NCBI RefSeq assembly: GCF_022376445.1
Contig: NW_025954967.1
Span: 310,001 to 374,000 of the forward strand
Direction: 5' to 3'
DNA from: Fomitopsis serialis
Lineage: Eukaryota; Basidiomycota; Agaricomycetes; Polyporales; Fomitopsidaceae
DNA length: 64,000 bases
Shown: piece after piece, positions 46,575 through 56,721 of the stretch
Numbering within the stretch: the stretch's first letter is position 1
Layout: each line of letters starts with the position of its first letter
The notes under the pieces: model-generated
Database searches by the model: none
Told to the model about the DNA's origin: nothing
Seen by the model: the letters and a program-made list of their open reading frames with translations, nothing else
Position numbers and translations under genes: made by a program

Positions 46575-48512
46575 TCCTGCTTGTTGGGGCTGGTCAAGCC
46601 GGACATGCGTTCACCGTATTGCTGTGCGACGGGTGGTCGTATCCGTACGCATCGGCCGTATCCGTACGCACCGGTGCGTGGTTGCTGGGGCTGGTCAAGC
46701 CCGGCATCGTATTGGTGTGCGACGGATGGTGGTACCCGTACCCGTCGGTCGTATCTGTACGCATCAGTCGTACCCGCACGCATCGGCCGTATCCGTACGC
46801 ACCGGTGCGTGGTTGCTGGGGCTGGTCAAGCCCGGCATCGTATTGGTGTGCGACGGATGGTGGTATCCGTACCCGTCGGTCGTATCTGTCCGCATCGGCC
46901 GTACCCGCACGCATCGGCCGTATCCGTACGCACCGGTGCGTGCTTGCTGGGGCTGGTCAAGCCCTGCATGCGCTCGCCGTATTGGTGTGCGACGGATGGT
47001 GGTATCCGTACCCGTCGGTCGTATCTGTACGCATCAGTCGTACCCGCACGCATCGGCCGTATCCGTACGCACCGGTGCGTGGTTGCTGGGGCTGGTCAAG
47101 CCCGGCATCGTATTGGTGTGCGACGGATGGTGGTATCCGTACCCGTCGGTCGTATCTGTCCGCATCGGCCGTACCCGCACGCATCGGCCGTATCCGTACG
47201 CACCGGTGCGTGCTTGCTGGGGCTGGTCAAGCCGGGCATGTGCTCGTCGTATTGGTGTGCGACGGATGGTCGTACCCGTACCCGTCGGTCGTATCTGTAC
47301 GCATCAGTCGTACCCGCACGCATCGGCCGTATCCGTACGCACCGGTGCGTGCTTGCTGGGGCTGGTCAAGCCCTGCATGCGCTCGCCGTATTGGTGTGCG
47401 ACGGATGGTGGTATCCGTACCCGTCGGTCGTATCTGTACGCATCAGTCGTACACGCACGCATCGGCCGTATCCGTACGCACCGGTGCGTGGTTGCTGGGG
47501 CTGGTCAAGCCCGGCATGCGCTCGCCGTATTGGTGTGCGACGGATGGTCGTATCTATGCCCGTCGGTCGTATCTGTACGCATCAGTCGTACCCGCACGCA
47601 TCGGCCGAATCCGTACGCACCGGTGCGTGCTTGCTGGGGCTGGTCAACCCGGACATGCGCTCGCCGTATTGGTGTGCGACGGATGGTGGTATCCGTACCC
47701 GTCGGTCGTATCTGTACGCATCAGTCGTACCCGCACGCATCGGCCGTATCCGTACGCACCGGTGCGTGGTTGCTGGGGCTGGTCAAGCCCGGCATCGTAT
47801 TGGTGTGCGACGGATGGTGGTATCCGTACCCGTCGGTCGTATCTGTCCGCATCGGCCGTACCCGCACGCATCCGCCGTATCCGTACGCACCGGTGCGTGG
47901 TTGCTGGGGCTGGTCAAGCCCTGCATGCGCTCGTCGTATTGGTGTGCGACGGATGGTCGTACCCGTACCCGTCGGTCGTATCTGTACGCATCAGTCGTAC
48001 CCGCACGCATCGGCCGTATCCGTACGCACCGGTGCGTGCTTGCTGGGGCTGGTCAAGCCGGGCATGCGCTCGTCGTATTGGTGTGCGACGGATGGTCGTA
48101 CCCGTACGCATCGGCTGTATCCGTACGCACCGGTGCGTGCTTGCTGGGGCTGGTCAAGCCCGGCATGCGCTCGCCGTATTGGTGTGCGACGGATGGTCGT
48201 ATCTGTGCCCGTCGGTCGTATCCGTACGCACCGGTGCATGCCTGTTGGGTCTGGTCAAGCCGGGCATTGGTGTGCGACGGATGGTCGTACCCGTACCCGT
48301 CGGTCGTAGTATCTATACGCATCAGTCGTACCTGTACGCATCGTTCGTATCCGTACGCACCGGTGCGTGGTTGCTGGGGCTGGTCAAGCCCGGCATGCGC
48401 TCGCCGTATTGGTGTGCGACGGGTGGTCGTATCCGTACGCGTCGGTCGTATCTGTAAGCATCAGTCGTCTCCGTACGCATCGGTGCGTGCTTGTTGGGGC
48501 TGGTCAAGCAAC
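46575..48512. repeat. Satellite array, about 15 units of mostly 131 or 139 bp
   Basis: The marker GCTGGTCAAGC recurs about 16 times from 46590 to 48500, usually 131 or 139 bp apart, shorter near the right end. A unit has up to four 19-bp subrepeats like CGTATCCGTACGCATCGGC plus a spacer with TTGCTGGGGCTGGTCAAGC and GTGCGACGGATGG. All three plus-strand frames stay open for 614-655 codons, because 131 and 139 shift frame without creating stops. This openness comes from the repeat and is not evidence for a protein. The array lies where the body of T should be in module M3. Confidence 0.93.
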
Positions 48513-48766
48513 AAATCGAATAACTGCGATAGCGATGGTACAAGATAGCATGAGCGATAGCGACAAAGAACCAAGGCATCTAAGGGACGACTACGTCAAT
48601 CTTACACCGCTGGAGACTACACAGACGAGAGCTAGAGAACTACCGTTATTCGTACACTGGTCTCCTGGATGATACAACAAGCGAGGTGAGACGATCGGAG
48701 ACACTATGATCACGACTGAGACGACGGGGGCGACGAGGGCGACGGGGACGACGCATACGAACGAGC

Positions 48767-50881
48767 TCACCCGCGGGAGGTACTCGGTCCATCGCGAGCA
48801 CGATCGTTGGTGCCCTCCGAGTCGTCTTCGCTGCTGTCACCGACACCCTCCCCACGCTTGCGTTTGAGATAATTGTTCTCCAGACGATCTAGGCGAGCCA
48901 TGATGTCTTCCCCCTTCGAATTGCGCCCCCGCTTCCCGGGTTTGCTGCCCTGCGAAACGGTCGCGTCTTGACCGGTGATCCTCGAGTTGTCGCAGAGGCG
49001 TTCACTTGCAGTGCCGTATGCGCCCAACCGGATCTCGCGAACAAGACGAGGAATGCAGTCGTCAAAGTTCAGAGTTTCCTCGGGCGGATTGAGGAGGCGC
49101 AGCAGGTATATGCGAAGTTGTCCGAGCCGCTTTTCATGTTCCTCTGGGGGGAGGTCCATCAGCGCCGTGTCGATGGTCTGCTCATTCTCATCGAGCATCA
49201 GTTGGCCCGCCAACAAGGCTAGTTTCTCCTTGTAGGCTTGCACGACCTTGCCCATGAACGCCTCGACCTGCAGCTGCTGCGCCTCATTATACGAATCGAG
49301 GAGAGGCTTGCTAGAGTGTCAGTGGATTTGAAGTCACAACAGAACACGCTGACTTACGATTGCAAGGCCCCTAGCGACCCACTCCTCCATCGGCCACTTC
49401 GCCTTCACGCCCTCCCTAAAGATTTCCAGTTGGTCGAGGGGGATGTGAAACCAATAGACGCGAACAGCGCCGAAGAAGACTTTGCCCTTCGCGACGAATG
49501 GACCCGCTTTGTGTATCAACTCCGGGTACGTCTTCAGCATCTTGTTGTAGGCGTCGGCATCGAATTTCAGGTCTTTGAGTCGATGATAACCGATCCCTGG
49601 CGATGACCACTTCGCCTTCTCGCTACCGGTCTTCTGCAGCTCCTGGATCCTGAAGCAGTTGAGGGCGATGAGGTTCAGTGAGTCTTCATCGTCATCGTCG
49701 ACCTCCTCATCTCGATAGGCTACGAACCGGTCCGCCATCTCCAAGATCTGCCGTACCAGCTAGATTGAGTAGACTGCACCGATGATTAGTTAAAATTTCT
49801 GACCTTATTGAGTACGCCTTCCGTAGCGCCTTCGTATTCGGTGTACGTAGGCTGAGACTGCGCCGTCTCGTCCAGAGAAGTGATGACCAGTTCGCTGCCC
49901 ACTTTGATTGCCTCGACGGCGTCGGCGATCTTCTTCTTCCCTCCTTTTCCACGCACAGACGCGTAGTCCGCGGTATCGTCAGAAATACCGAGGAGCCTTC
50001 GTAACCACACCGGCGGAAGGAAGTATTCAACGAATCGCTCGTGGAGCATCAACTTCTTCAATGCACCGAGACGGTTGTGTAGGTGAGTTGGCGACATCGT
50101 TGTTAATTCGTTCTTCTCTGGATCATAATCAAAACTACGATATCATGTTCGAAATTATTATTTGAATCTGTTCGAGAAATCAGTACCCACCTGTACCGGT
50201 TTAGCTCGTCGTGGGTCTGAAGCCACTCCTGCAATGCCTTCCACTCTGTCTCAGTGAAGCCGGTGACCACCTGCACAGTGTAATAACAATTTAAATCTCA
50301 CAGGTATCGAACTGCTAAACGGCAAATAACACTTACGAACTCGCCTGCGGCGTAGGGAAGCTCGTTGTAGCGATCCCCGAACGCCTTTCGGACTACCTCA
50401 GGGTATTGTTCCTCCTTGTCGGTCTCGATCTCCTCGATAGCTAGCAGATGTCGATCATCAGTGGATCGCGTAGGTATGCCTGTAGTAGGCACGTCATACG
50501 TACCAGGCTCCTTATTGACTGAGTTCGACTTGTCTCTGGTCGGGCTAATCTCTACCGATTTGATGCCGCACATTAACGAGCGCGCTGCGTGGAGATGGCG
50601 CATCCGGATACTCACCTGGCTCGGCAGAGCTTGCTTTCTTGAAATTGTTAGAGTGTTTAGACCTGGATCTTGCTATATAATGAATCTGTCAGTACCAACG
50701 AAGCGACGATAAAATTCTGTAAGTACTCACCTTCAAGGCTCGTGGCCTGAGATTGGTAGCTCGAGTAAGCGCTGTCCCCCTTCAAGCTGTCGTTGCCATT
50801 GGTAAGACGAGGAGAGATGGATAGAGGTGAGCGGATGGTGTGAGGGACAGAGCGAGAGCGAACGATAGAAGTGGGAGACAT
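48767..50881 (-). CDS. Unrecognised module protein A, copy A2
   Basis: The ATG at 50881 opens MSPTSIVRSRSVPHTIRSPL. After an uncertain second exon come EVVRKAFGDRYNELPYAAG, FTETEWKALQEWLQ, MSPTHLHNRLGALKKLM, DYASVRGKGGKKKIADAVEA, CFRIQELQKTGSEKAKWSSP, VFFGAVRVYWFHIPLDQLE, WPMEEWVARGLAI and a coiled, charged C terminus with LLRLLNPPEETLNFDD, a Gly/Lys-rich NLS-like patch (GSKPGKRGRNSKGE) and NYLKRKRGEG. It aligns along its length with A1, and less closely with A3. Between 50430 and 50640 the reading is unclear and may contain a frame break. It diverges from P4 across 840 bp and ends 255 bp from the satellite. Confidence 0.68.
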
Positions 50882-51720
50882 CTTCGTTCACGATGGTGAC
50901 TCAGAGTATGAGGACCCTCAAGAACCTGCCTGGGGCCGGCCGCCACTCAGGCAAAGGAGCTAAGCATGTCGTCAAGTGACCGGCCTAGCATGTGCAACGC
51001 CGGCACAGCCTCCCCTCAGAGTCCGCAGAGAATTTGTGGCCTTACTGTATGCGTTCTTCGTGTTCTCACTATGCCATCGCGTGCCCCGCCCAATTGGCTC
51101 TTCCAGCTTGTGTTACTCACGCTGGATCTTCGCTACCCCCATTACAGCCAGACGCACTTCCACGGCGGACCGGATTCATCTGTTGTATTAAAGCGGCACA
51201 GGCCCTGCTTTCTCCGCTGTGCCTGTGGCATGTGACAGCTGATGCGCCACAGCTGTCACACGCCACAGCTCGCGATGTCGCATAGCATTGAAGTCCGTAA
51301 GGAAGAGAAAAAAAGCTGAAGTACACACCTTGGGTAGGTTTCCAATACACGCCAACTCCTATGCGATCAAGATGATCGAGTGTGACCTACAACAAACGGT
51401 AAACTGGTCAGTTCAGCATCACGTAGGTATTAGGAGAAAGGATGAATGTTACCAACGCCCTAGCGCTGTCGGGTCCGAGACGAACATGAAGGTTGAACGT
51501 TGAACGTTGAAGGAGAAACGCACCGTGCAACGCGCTTCGTCTGACGCTCACAAACGCCCTAGAGTAACGTAATGACATATGAAGGGTGGTTGCAATTTAT
51601 GCAATGAGTTTCAAAATTTTGGCCCCTCCCTCGTTCGCTTTCCTCTCGGCCCTCATTCCCAGTGCGTATTTATTCCTCTGCTGTGTTTTTGTGAGCCTAA
51701 AATCAGTTTATGGGCTAGGT
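50882..51720. promoter_or_regulatory. A2-P4 divergent spacer with inverted repeat
   Basis: Should contain both promoters. The inverted repeat has 19-base arms at 51223-51241 and 51250-51268 with one mismatch and eight bases between; a second hairpin pairs GGCACAG (51195) with CTGTGCC (51217). No gene recognised. Confidence 0.6.
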
Positions 51721-54700
51721 ATGGTGAAGCGAAAGCGCACCTTCGACGAGCTCCTCGGCGATACATGCGGCGCTTGTCACCAACCATTCCGAACGACGCA
51801 GGGCCTCTGCGCTCACCAGACCATGAGCAAGAAATGCTCATGGTATAAGAAAGGAAAACTAAAAGAAATTTTTACCGTCAAGGACCATCCGGTAGCGTTG
51901 GAAGACGGCGTGATAGTTGAGCACACGCGGTAAGCTCCTAGAAGTCCCTACAGGGTTTGGACAATTAAAATAATGCGTACATTCAGGCGCACCGACCTTT
52001 CGAGCAGACCCGACCATTCTGGCGACGAGTCAGAGCATGTCCCCAATCCATCACCTGAAGAGGACGCAAATGAAGACCTTGAAGAAGAAGAAGAGGACGA
52101 TGAGGACCTCTCGTCACTTTACGATTTCATAGAGGTCTGCGCACCTTCCAAGCCGCCGGGCGATCCAGGAGGGTACGGAGACGGACACGATGGTGGAGGT
52201 GGAGGTGGACACGGTGATGGCGGCGGCAACACAGGCAGCGCTGCAGCAGGGCCATCAACTTCGAATAGTACAAGACGAACTGCGCTCTCGCTGGATGACG
52301 ACCACGACGAGCGAGTAGTAGACGAAGATGTAAGCGCAGGCAAGGTTACCGGCGTAGACGAAGAGGTGCGCAGAAGATGGCTGGAGGGAAGGGAAGGTGG
52401 ACGTTCAGGTTAGTAAGGGATGCTGACACACACCTATGACGACTTGCATTCTGACTGTTGAACTAGGATTAGCAAGTCAAGTAGTTGTCGAGAACGCAGG
52501 AGAAACGCGAGCGGAAGACGCGACAGACGGTGAGGGTACAGCAAAGCAGCCGAAGAACCCATGGGAGCCCTTCGAGTCCGAGATGGACTGGCGGTTCGCT
52601 TCATGGGCAATCCAGGAAGGACTAACCCAGGGTTCCATAGACAGAGCGTTGGAAATACCCGGGGTGAGTACTTGCACTTCCCTGAAGATGATACTAGCTG
52701 ACGTACCTCAGTTCAAGGAGAGACTCGGCTTGTCATATCACAACAGTCGATCCCTCCTCCAACGTGTGGATTCTCTGCCCGAGAGGGCGGAGTGGATTGA
52801 ACGGTGCCTCTCGTTCAAGGACCGACCGAACGAGAGGCACCTTCTTCAGTTTCGCGACATAATCCAGGCTATACGCACGTTGCTGGGAAACCCGGAACAT
52901 ACTGATCAAATTGTGTATCGACCCCGGCGAATCTTTTCAGACGCTTCGAGGAAGCATCGCCTCTACAACGAGATGTGGACTGGCCGTTGGTGGCATGCCG
53001 TTCAAGTGAGTGCTCTTACATCAGTTCATCGGCCCAAATTTCTGAAGCACCTGTAGAGCATCTTACCTGTAGGCTCTACTGTAGCACCTGTCATTATCGC
53101 TACCGACAAAACTCAGTTGACGCAATTCTCGGGGAACAAGGCTGCTTACCCGGTCTACATGACACTCGGCAATATACCGCGTGCTCTAAGGCGTAAGCCG
53201 TCTGAGCATGCATGTATACTCATAGGCTACCTTTCGGTCGACAAGGTCAGCTCGGACGCATTACGCAGCGCAAGCAACGCGCCCTTGTGCAGCAATTATT
53301 CCACGCGTCCGTGCGTGCGATCTTGGAGCCACTGGTCGCTGCAGGAAAGGAAGGAATCGACGTGACATCGGCCAATGGGAGGTTCGAAGAGTGCACCCGA
53401 TCCTCGCAGCATATGTCGCGGATTATCCAGAGCAGTGCCTGGTCACTTGCGCCAAGTCTGGGACTTGCCCCAAGTGCCAGGTACCGGAGGAGCTGCTCGA
53501 ATCCGGCAAGCCAGGTACGCCGCGTACTTCCCTCTGGACATTGGATGTCCTGCGCCGCGCCAGCGAGAAGACGCAAGGCAAGACGAGCTCGAACGCGTAC
53601 ACTCGAGCCTGTCAAGACCTCAACGTATCCGGCTACGTCGTGCGCCCGTTCTGGCGCGATCTTCCGTACACCGACATCCATTCGTGCATAACCCCTGACG
53701 TACTACATCAATTGTACCAGGGTGTTTTTAAGCACATCGTCGAATGGTGCACTCAACTTGTCGACGAGCACGAGCTCGACAGGCGCATCCGCTGCCTTCC
53801 GCCTGCGTTCGGTACCCGCCACTTCAAGAACGGGATTTCCTCCCTATCCCAGGTCTCGGGGACCGAGCGTAAGCACATGGCTCGCATACTGCTTGCCTGT
53901 CTGGTCGGCAAGATACCGAAGAAAGCAATCCTCGCTTTCAGGTCTATTCTAGACTTCATTTATCTCGCACAATACACTACTCACGACGACACGACGCTCC
54001 AGTACATGGAGGACGCCCTCAAGACCTTCCACAGCAACAAGAACATTCTCGTCGATCTCGGAGTGCGCGATCATCTTAATATTCCGAAGTTCCATTCATT
54101 ACTTCACTACGTTGACGCAATCCGACTACTAGGCTCTACGGATAACTACAACACGGAGGCGTTTGAACGTCTCCACATCGACTACGCGAAGAAAGGGTGG
54201 AGAGCATCAAACCATCGCGATGCGCGTCCGCAGATGGTTCGTTGGCTGGCACGACAGGAGAAGATGGTCGTGCTCAGCTCAACCATCCACCGCTGGCTCA
54301 GGAGTACTGGCCGAGAGCCTGCAGACGACGTCAGTGACAGTGACACAGGCGACTCCGAGCAAGACCGGATACCAGGCTCTCGAATCAACTGTCGAATTAA
54401 ATTACCCAAGCATCCCACTGCACCCCTCCAGGCTCTCCGTACTATTGTCGACAAACACCGAGCTCCCGGCTTCATCGACACCCTCGCGCAGTACATCTAC
54501 ACACTCAAGAACGGACGCTCTCTCACCTCGTCCCAGCTTCAGCATGCAGTCGACCGCATGCCTTTCCAACGCCTCGACGTGTTCCACGGATTCAAATTTG
54601 CTCCTGAACCGTTGACGGACGACGCGTTGGAGACGGACGCGGTGAAAGCAAAGCCCGCCACTGCTGGACAAGCAGCACGTTTCGATACTGTAGTTGTACT

Positions 54701-55195
54701 GCAGGGAGAGGATGCCGAAGCCACTGGATTGCAAGGTAACTACCTCGGGTTTTTTCGTAGACGGCTCTTCTAACTTGAATATAATCACTGAGTACAGGTA
54801 CCAGGATCGGACGCGTCAAGGTTATATTCAAGCTACCTACTAGTGACATTAGAGACCCTCGCACCCTCCAGCCGCTGCAACCTCCATTGGAATGGGCTAG
54901 CCAAGGGCCTCTCGCCTACGTTGAATGGTTTTCTAAGCTACCAGCCCAAGCTGATCCGATACATATGATGTATCCTGTACACAAACCTCCCCTTCGCGCG
55001 AACGGCAAGCCCGTCGGTGATATCATTCCTTTGTCACTCATTCGCCAATCATGTCAGCTTGTCCCCTGTCCTCCTGGAGCACGCGCCGTGGCGAACCTAC
55101 CTGATGATTGGGACACCCATACCGTCCTCGATCAGGCGCACAAGTTCTGGCTCAATAATTGGACATCCAAGTACGCCTATCAGACACTTTGGTAG
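51721..55195 (+). pseudogene. Plavaka-type transposase P4, two frameshifts
   Basis: Very close to P2. The ATG at 51721 starts the C2HC finger exon (CGACHQPFRTTQGLCAHQ, then Cys), followed by an acidic Gly-rich exon, PWEPFESEMDWRFASWAIQE, LLQRVDSLPERAEW and NEMWTGRWWHAVQ. In the core exon one base is missing relative to P2 near 53258 (GGACGCAT against GGACGGCAT) and another near 53377, each shifting the frame. The rest of the core is open (from about 53391) with AAYVADYPEQCLVTC, CPKCQVP, TPDVLHQLYQGVFKHIVEW and EAFERLHIDYAK. The last exon ends SKYAYQTLW. The two shifts do not cancel, so no full-length product is expected unless they are sequence errors. Codon use and splice sites otherwise look intact. 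Confidence 0.87.
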
Positions 55196-56721
55196 AGTAA
55201 TCAACGTAGCAATACAATTCCGTCCTGTAATTCCAGTTACACAAATATCTGAATGACTAGTAGCAACGCTTCATGATTCTTCAAACCGAATTCCGCACTT
55301 CATACCACTCAAGAGTACTCGCCACCTTGAGTCGATTGCTCTCGGCGTTCTCCGGAGTGGGCGCTTCGCACTGCTGTCCTCGTCAACAAGTGCAGACCAC
55401 CTCTGCTACTTCGCTCACCTGCCTTCTCGTCTGTTCGCCTCTACCCGCCCGTCTACGACCTAGCTCAGCAGCGAGCTTACTATTCTGCTGACTTGTGCTC
55501 TCGGTACCCTTCTTTCTCTCTCGGCTGTCGACTTCTCGTTCTCCCGGTCGTCCGACCACCCGCTCAACCTGGCGCTTGCATTCTGCTCCCTCGCTCAGGC
55601 TCGTCTTCTCGCCTGCCCGCCCTCAACTGTCTATCTACGTACTTTTCCGACTGCCTGCTATCTCTTCTACTGACCTGTTGTAACAGCTGCCTTCTTTCTC
55701 TCTCGGTTGTCCACTTCTTGCCCTCCCAGTCTGACCACCCACTCAGCCGGGTCGCTTGCTCTCTCGCCCGTCTGCATGTCTCTGGCCTGCCCGCTTTCTT
55801 TCATACCATTCGTTAACTTGTCAGCCCATGTGCACGGTCATCCACAAGCTGGCCTGCCCACCTGTCGTGTATATCTGTGCGTTCAGTGTCTCCCCGCACA
55901 TCTGTTTGCCTTGGTGCGTATTGCGTATGTCGTTCTTCTGTCGCCCGCAGATGTTTGTATGATCTAATTTCGGTGTGATGGGCCGGCCTCGAGAGGGTTG
56001 TGCAAAGAGCGAGGAGGGAGCCAGGTACGTGAGGGCGAGAAAAGCGGGCATGAACCGTTGAACGACCGAAGCCGCAGGTAAGTGCTTGTTCGCTGTTGGC
56101 TCGTAGCTCATCGTAAGTATCAGCACAGCAAGGAAAGAAGGCTCCTCTCGCCGACCTCTCGCCCATCAACTCACTCGCCCGTCCTCCAGACAGTCCCATG
56201 GGCGCAGAACGGAACTCGATGAGGGCAGCACAAAGGATGAGGAGGAGGACGGAGGCAGGTACTGCGAGGGCGAGAAAAGCGGGCACGAAGGCTCGAGAGC
56301 CGCAGGTACACCCTTGTCCGATGCACTAACTACCACGCGGGAAAGAATGGTCCTCTCACCGGTCCTCTCTTTCACCTACGCCTCGTTCGCCCGTCATTTG
56401 CTCGCCCGCCGTCTCGCTTCAAGGTTCACTCACTCGAACTCTGCTTCGATCGCCCAACCTCGCGCTCGCTGGATCTCTCGCCGGTTCTCTCTCTCACCCG
56501 CGTCTCTTGGCTGTCCCTTGCCGTTCCTCTCACTCGCTCGTCGACTCGCTTCTACATCCTCTCTGTCCGCGACAAATGACTCTGGAAGGCTAGCAAATGG
56601 CCTGCCACACCTAGTTGTATGGGGCGGGAGCCCAGAAACGATATCCACAACGACTGCACTCGTCGAGAACGCGACCAGACGTACACGAGGATCGCTGACC
56701 GATGCTACTAGTCAGCCATGC
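55196..56721. repeat. Segmental duplication flank, matches 19872-20555
   Basis: Pyrimidine-rich sequence shared with the region after P2 up to about 56130; the rest, to the COPA start, is deleted in the other copy. An internal repeat is visible: AGGGCGAGAAAAGCGGGCA near 56030 and again near 56270, with similar flanks. No gene recognised. Confidence 0.65.

Larger units (their letters stand above)
42433..55195. mobile_element. Module M3: B(-) T-remnant(-) satellite A(-) P(+)
   Basis: Contains B2 (42433-45333, minus), remnant T3 (45658-45980, minus), a satellite array (46575-48512), A2 (48767-50881, minus) and P4 (51721-55195, plus). Order and strands equal those of M1 and the mirror of M2. T3 to B2 spacing is 325 bp, against 272 bp between T2 and B1. 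The flank right of P4 is shared with M1. Confidence 0.62.

Noticed and set aside
46575..48512. Possible CRISPR array
   Set aside because: The repeats are tandem and degenerate with no unique spacers, and the organism is a fungus.
46465..48548. Three overlapping forward open frames of 614-655 codons
   Set aside because: They lie within the satellite. A stop-free repeat whose period is not a multiple of three stays open in every frame, so length is not evidence of coding.
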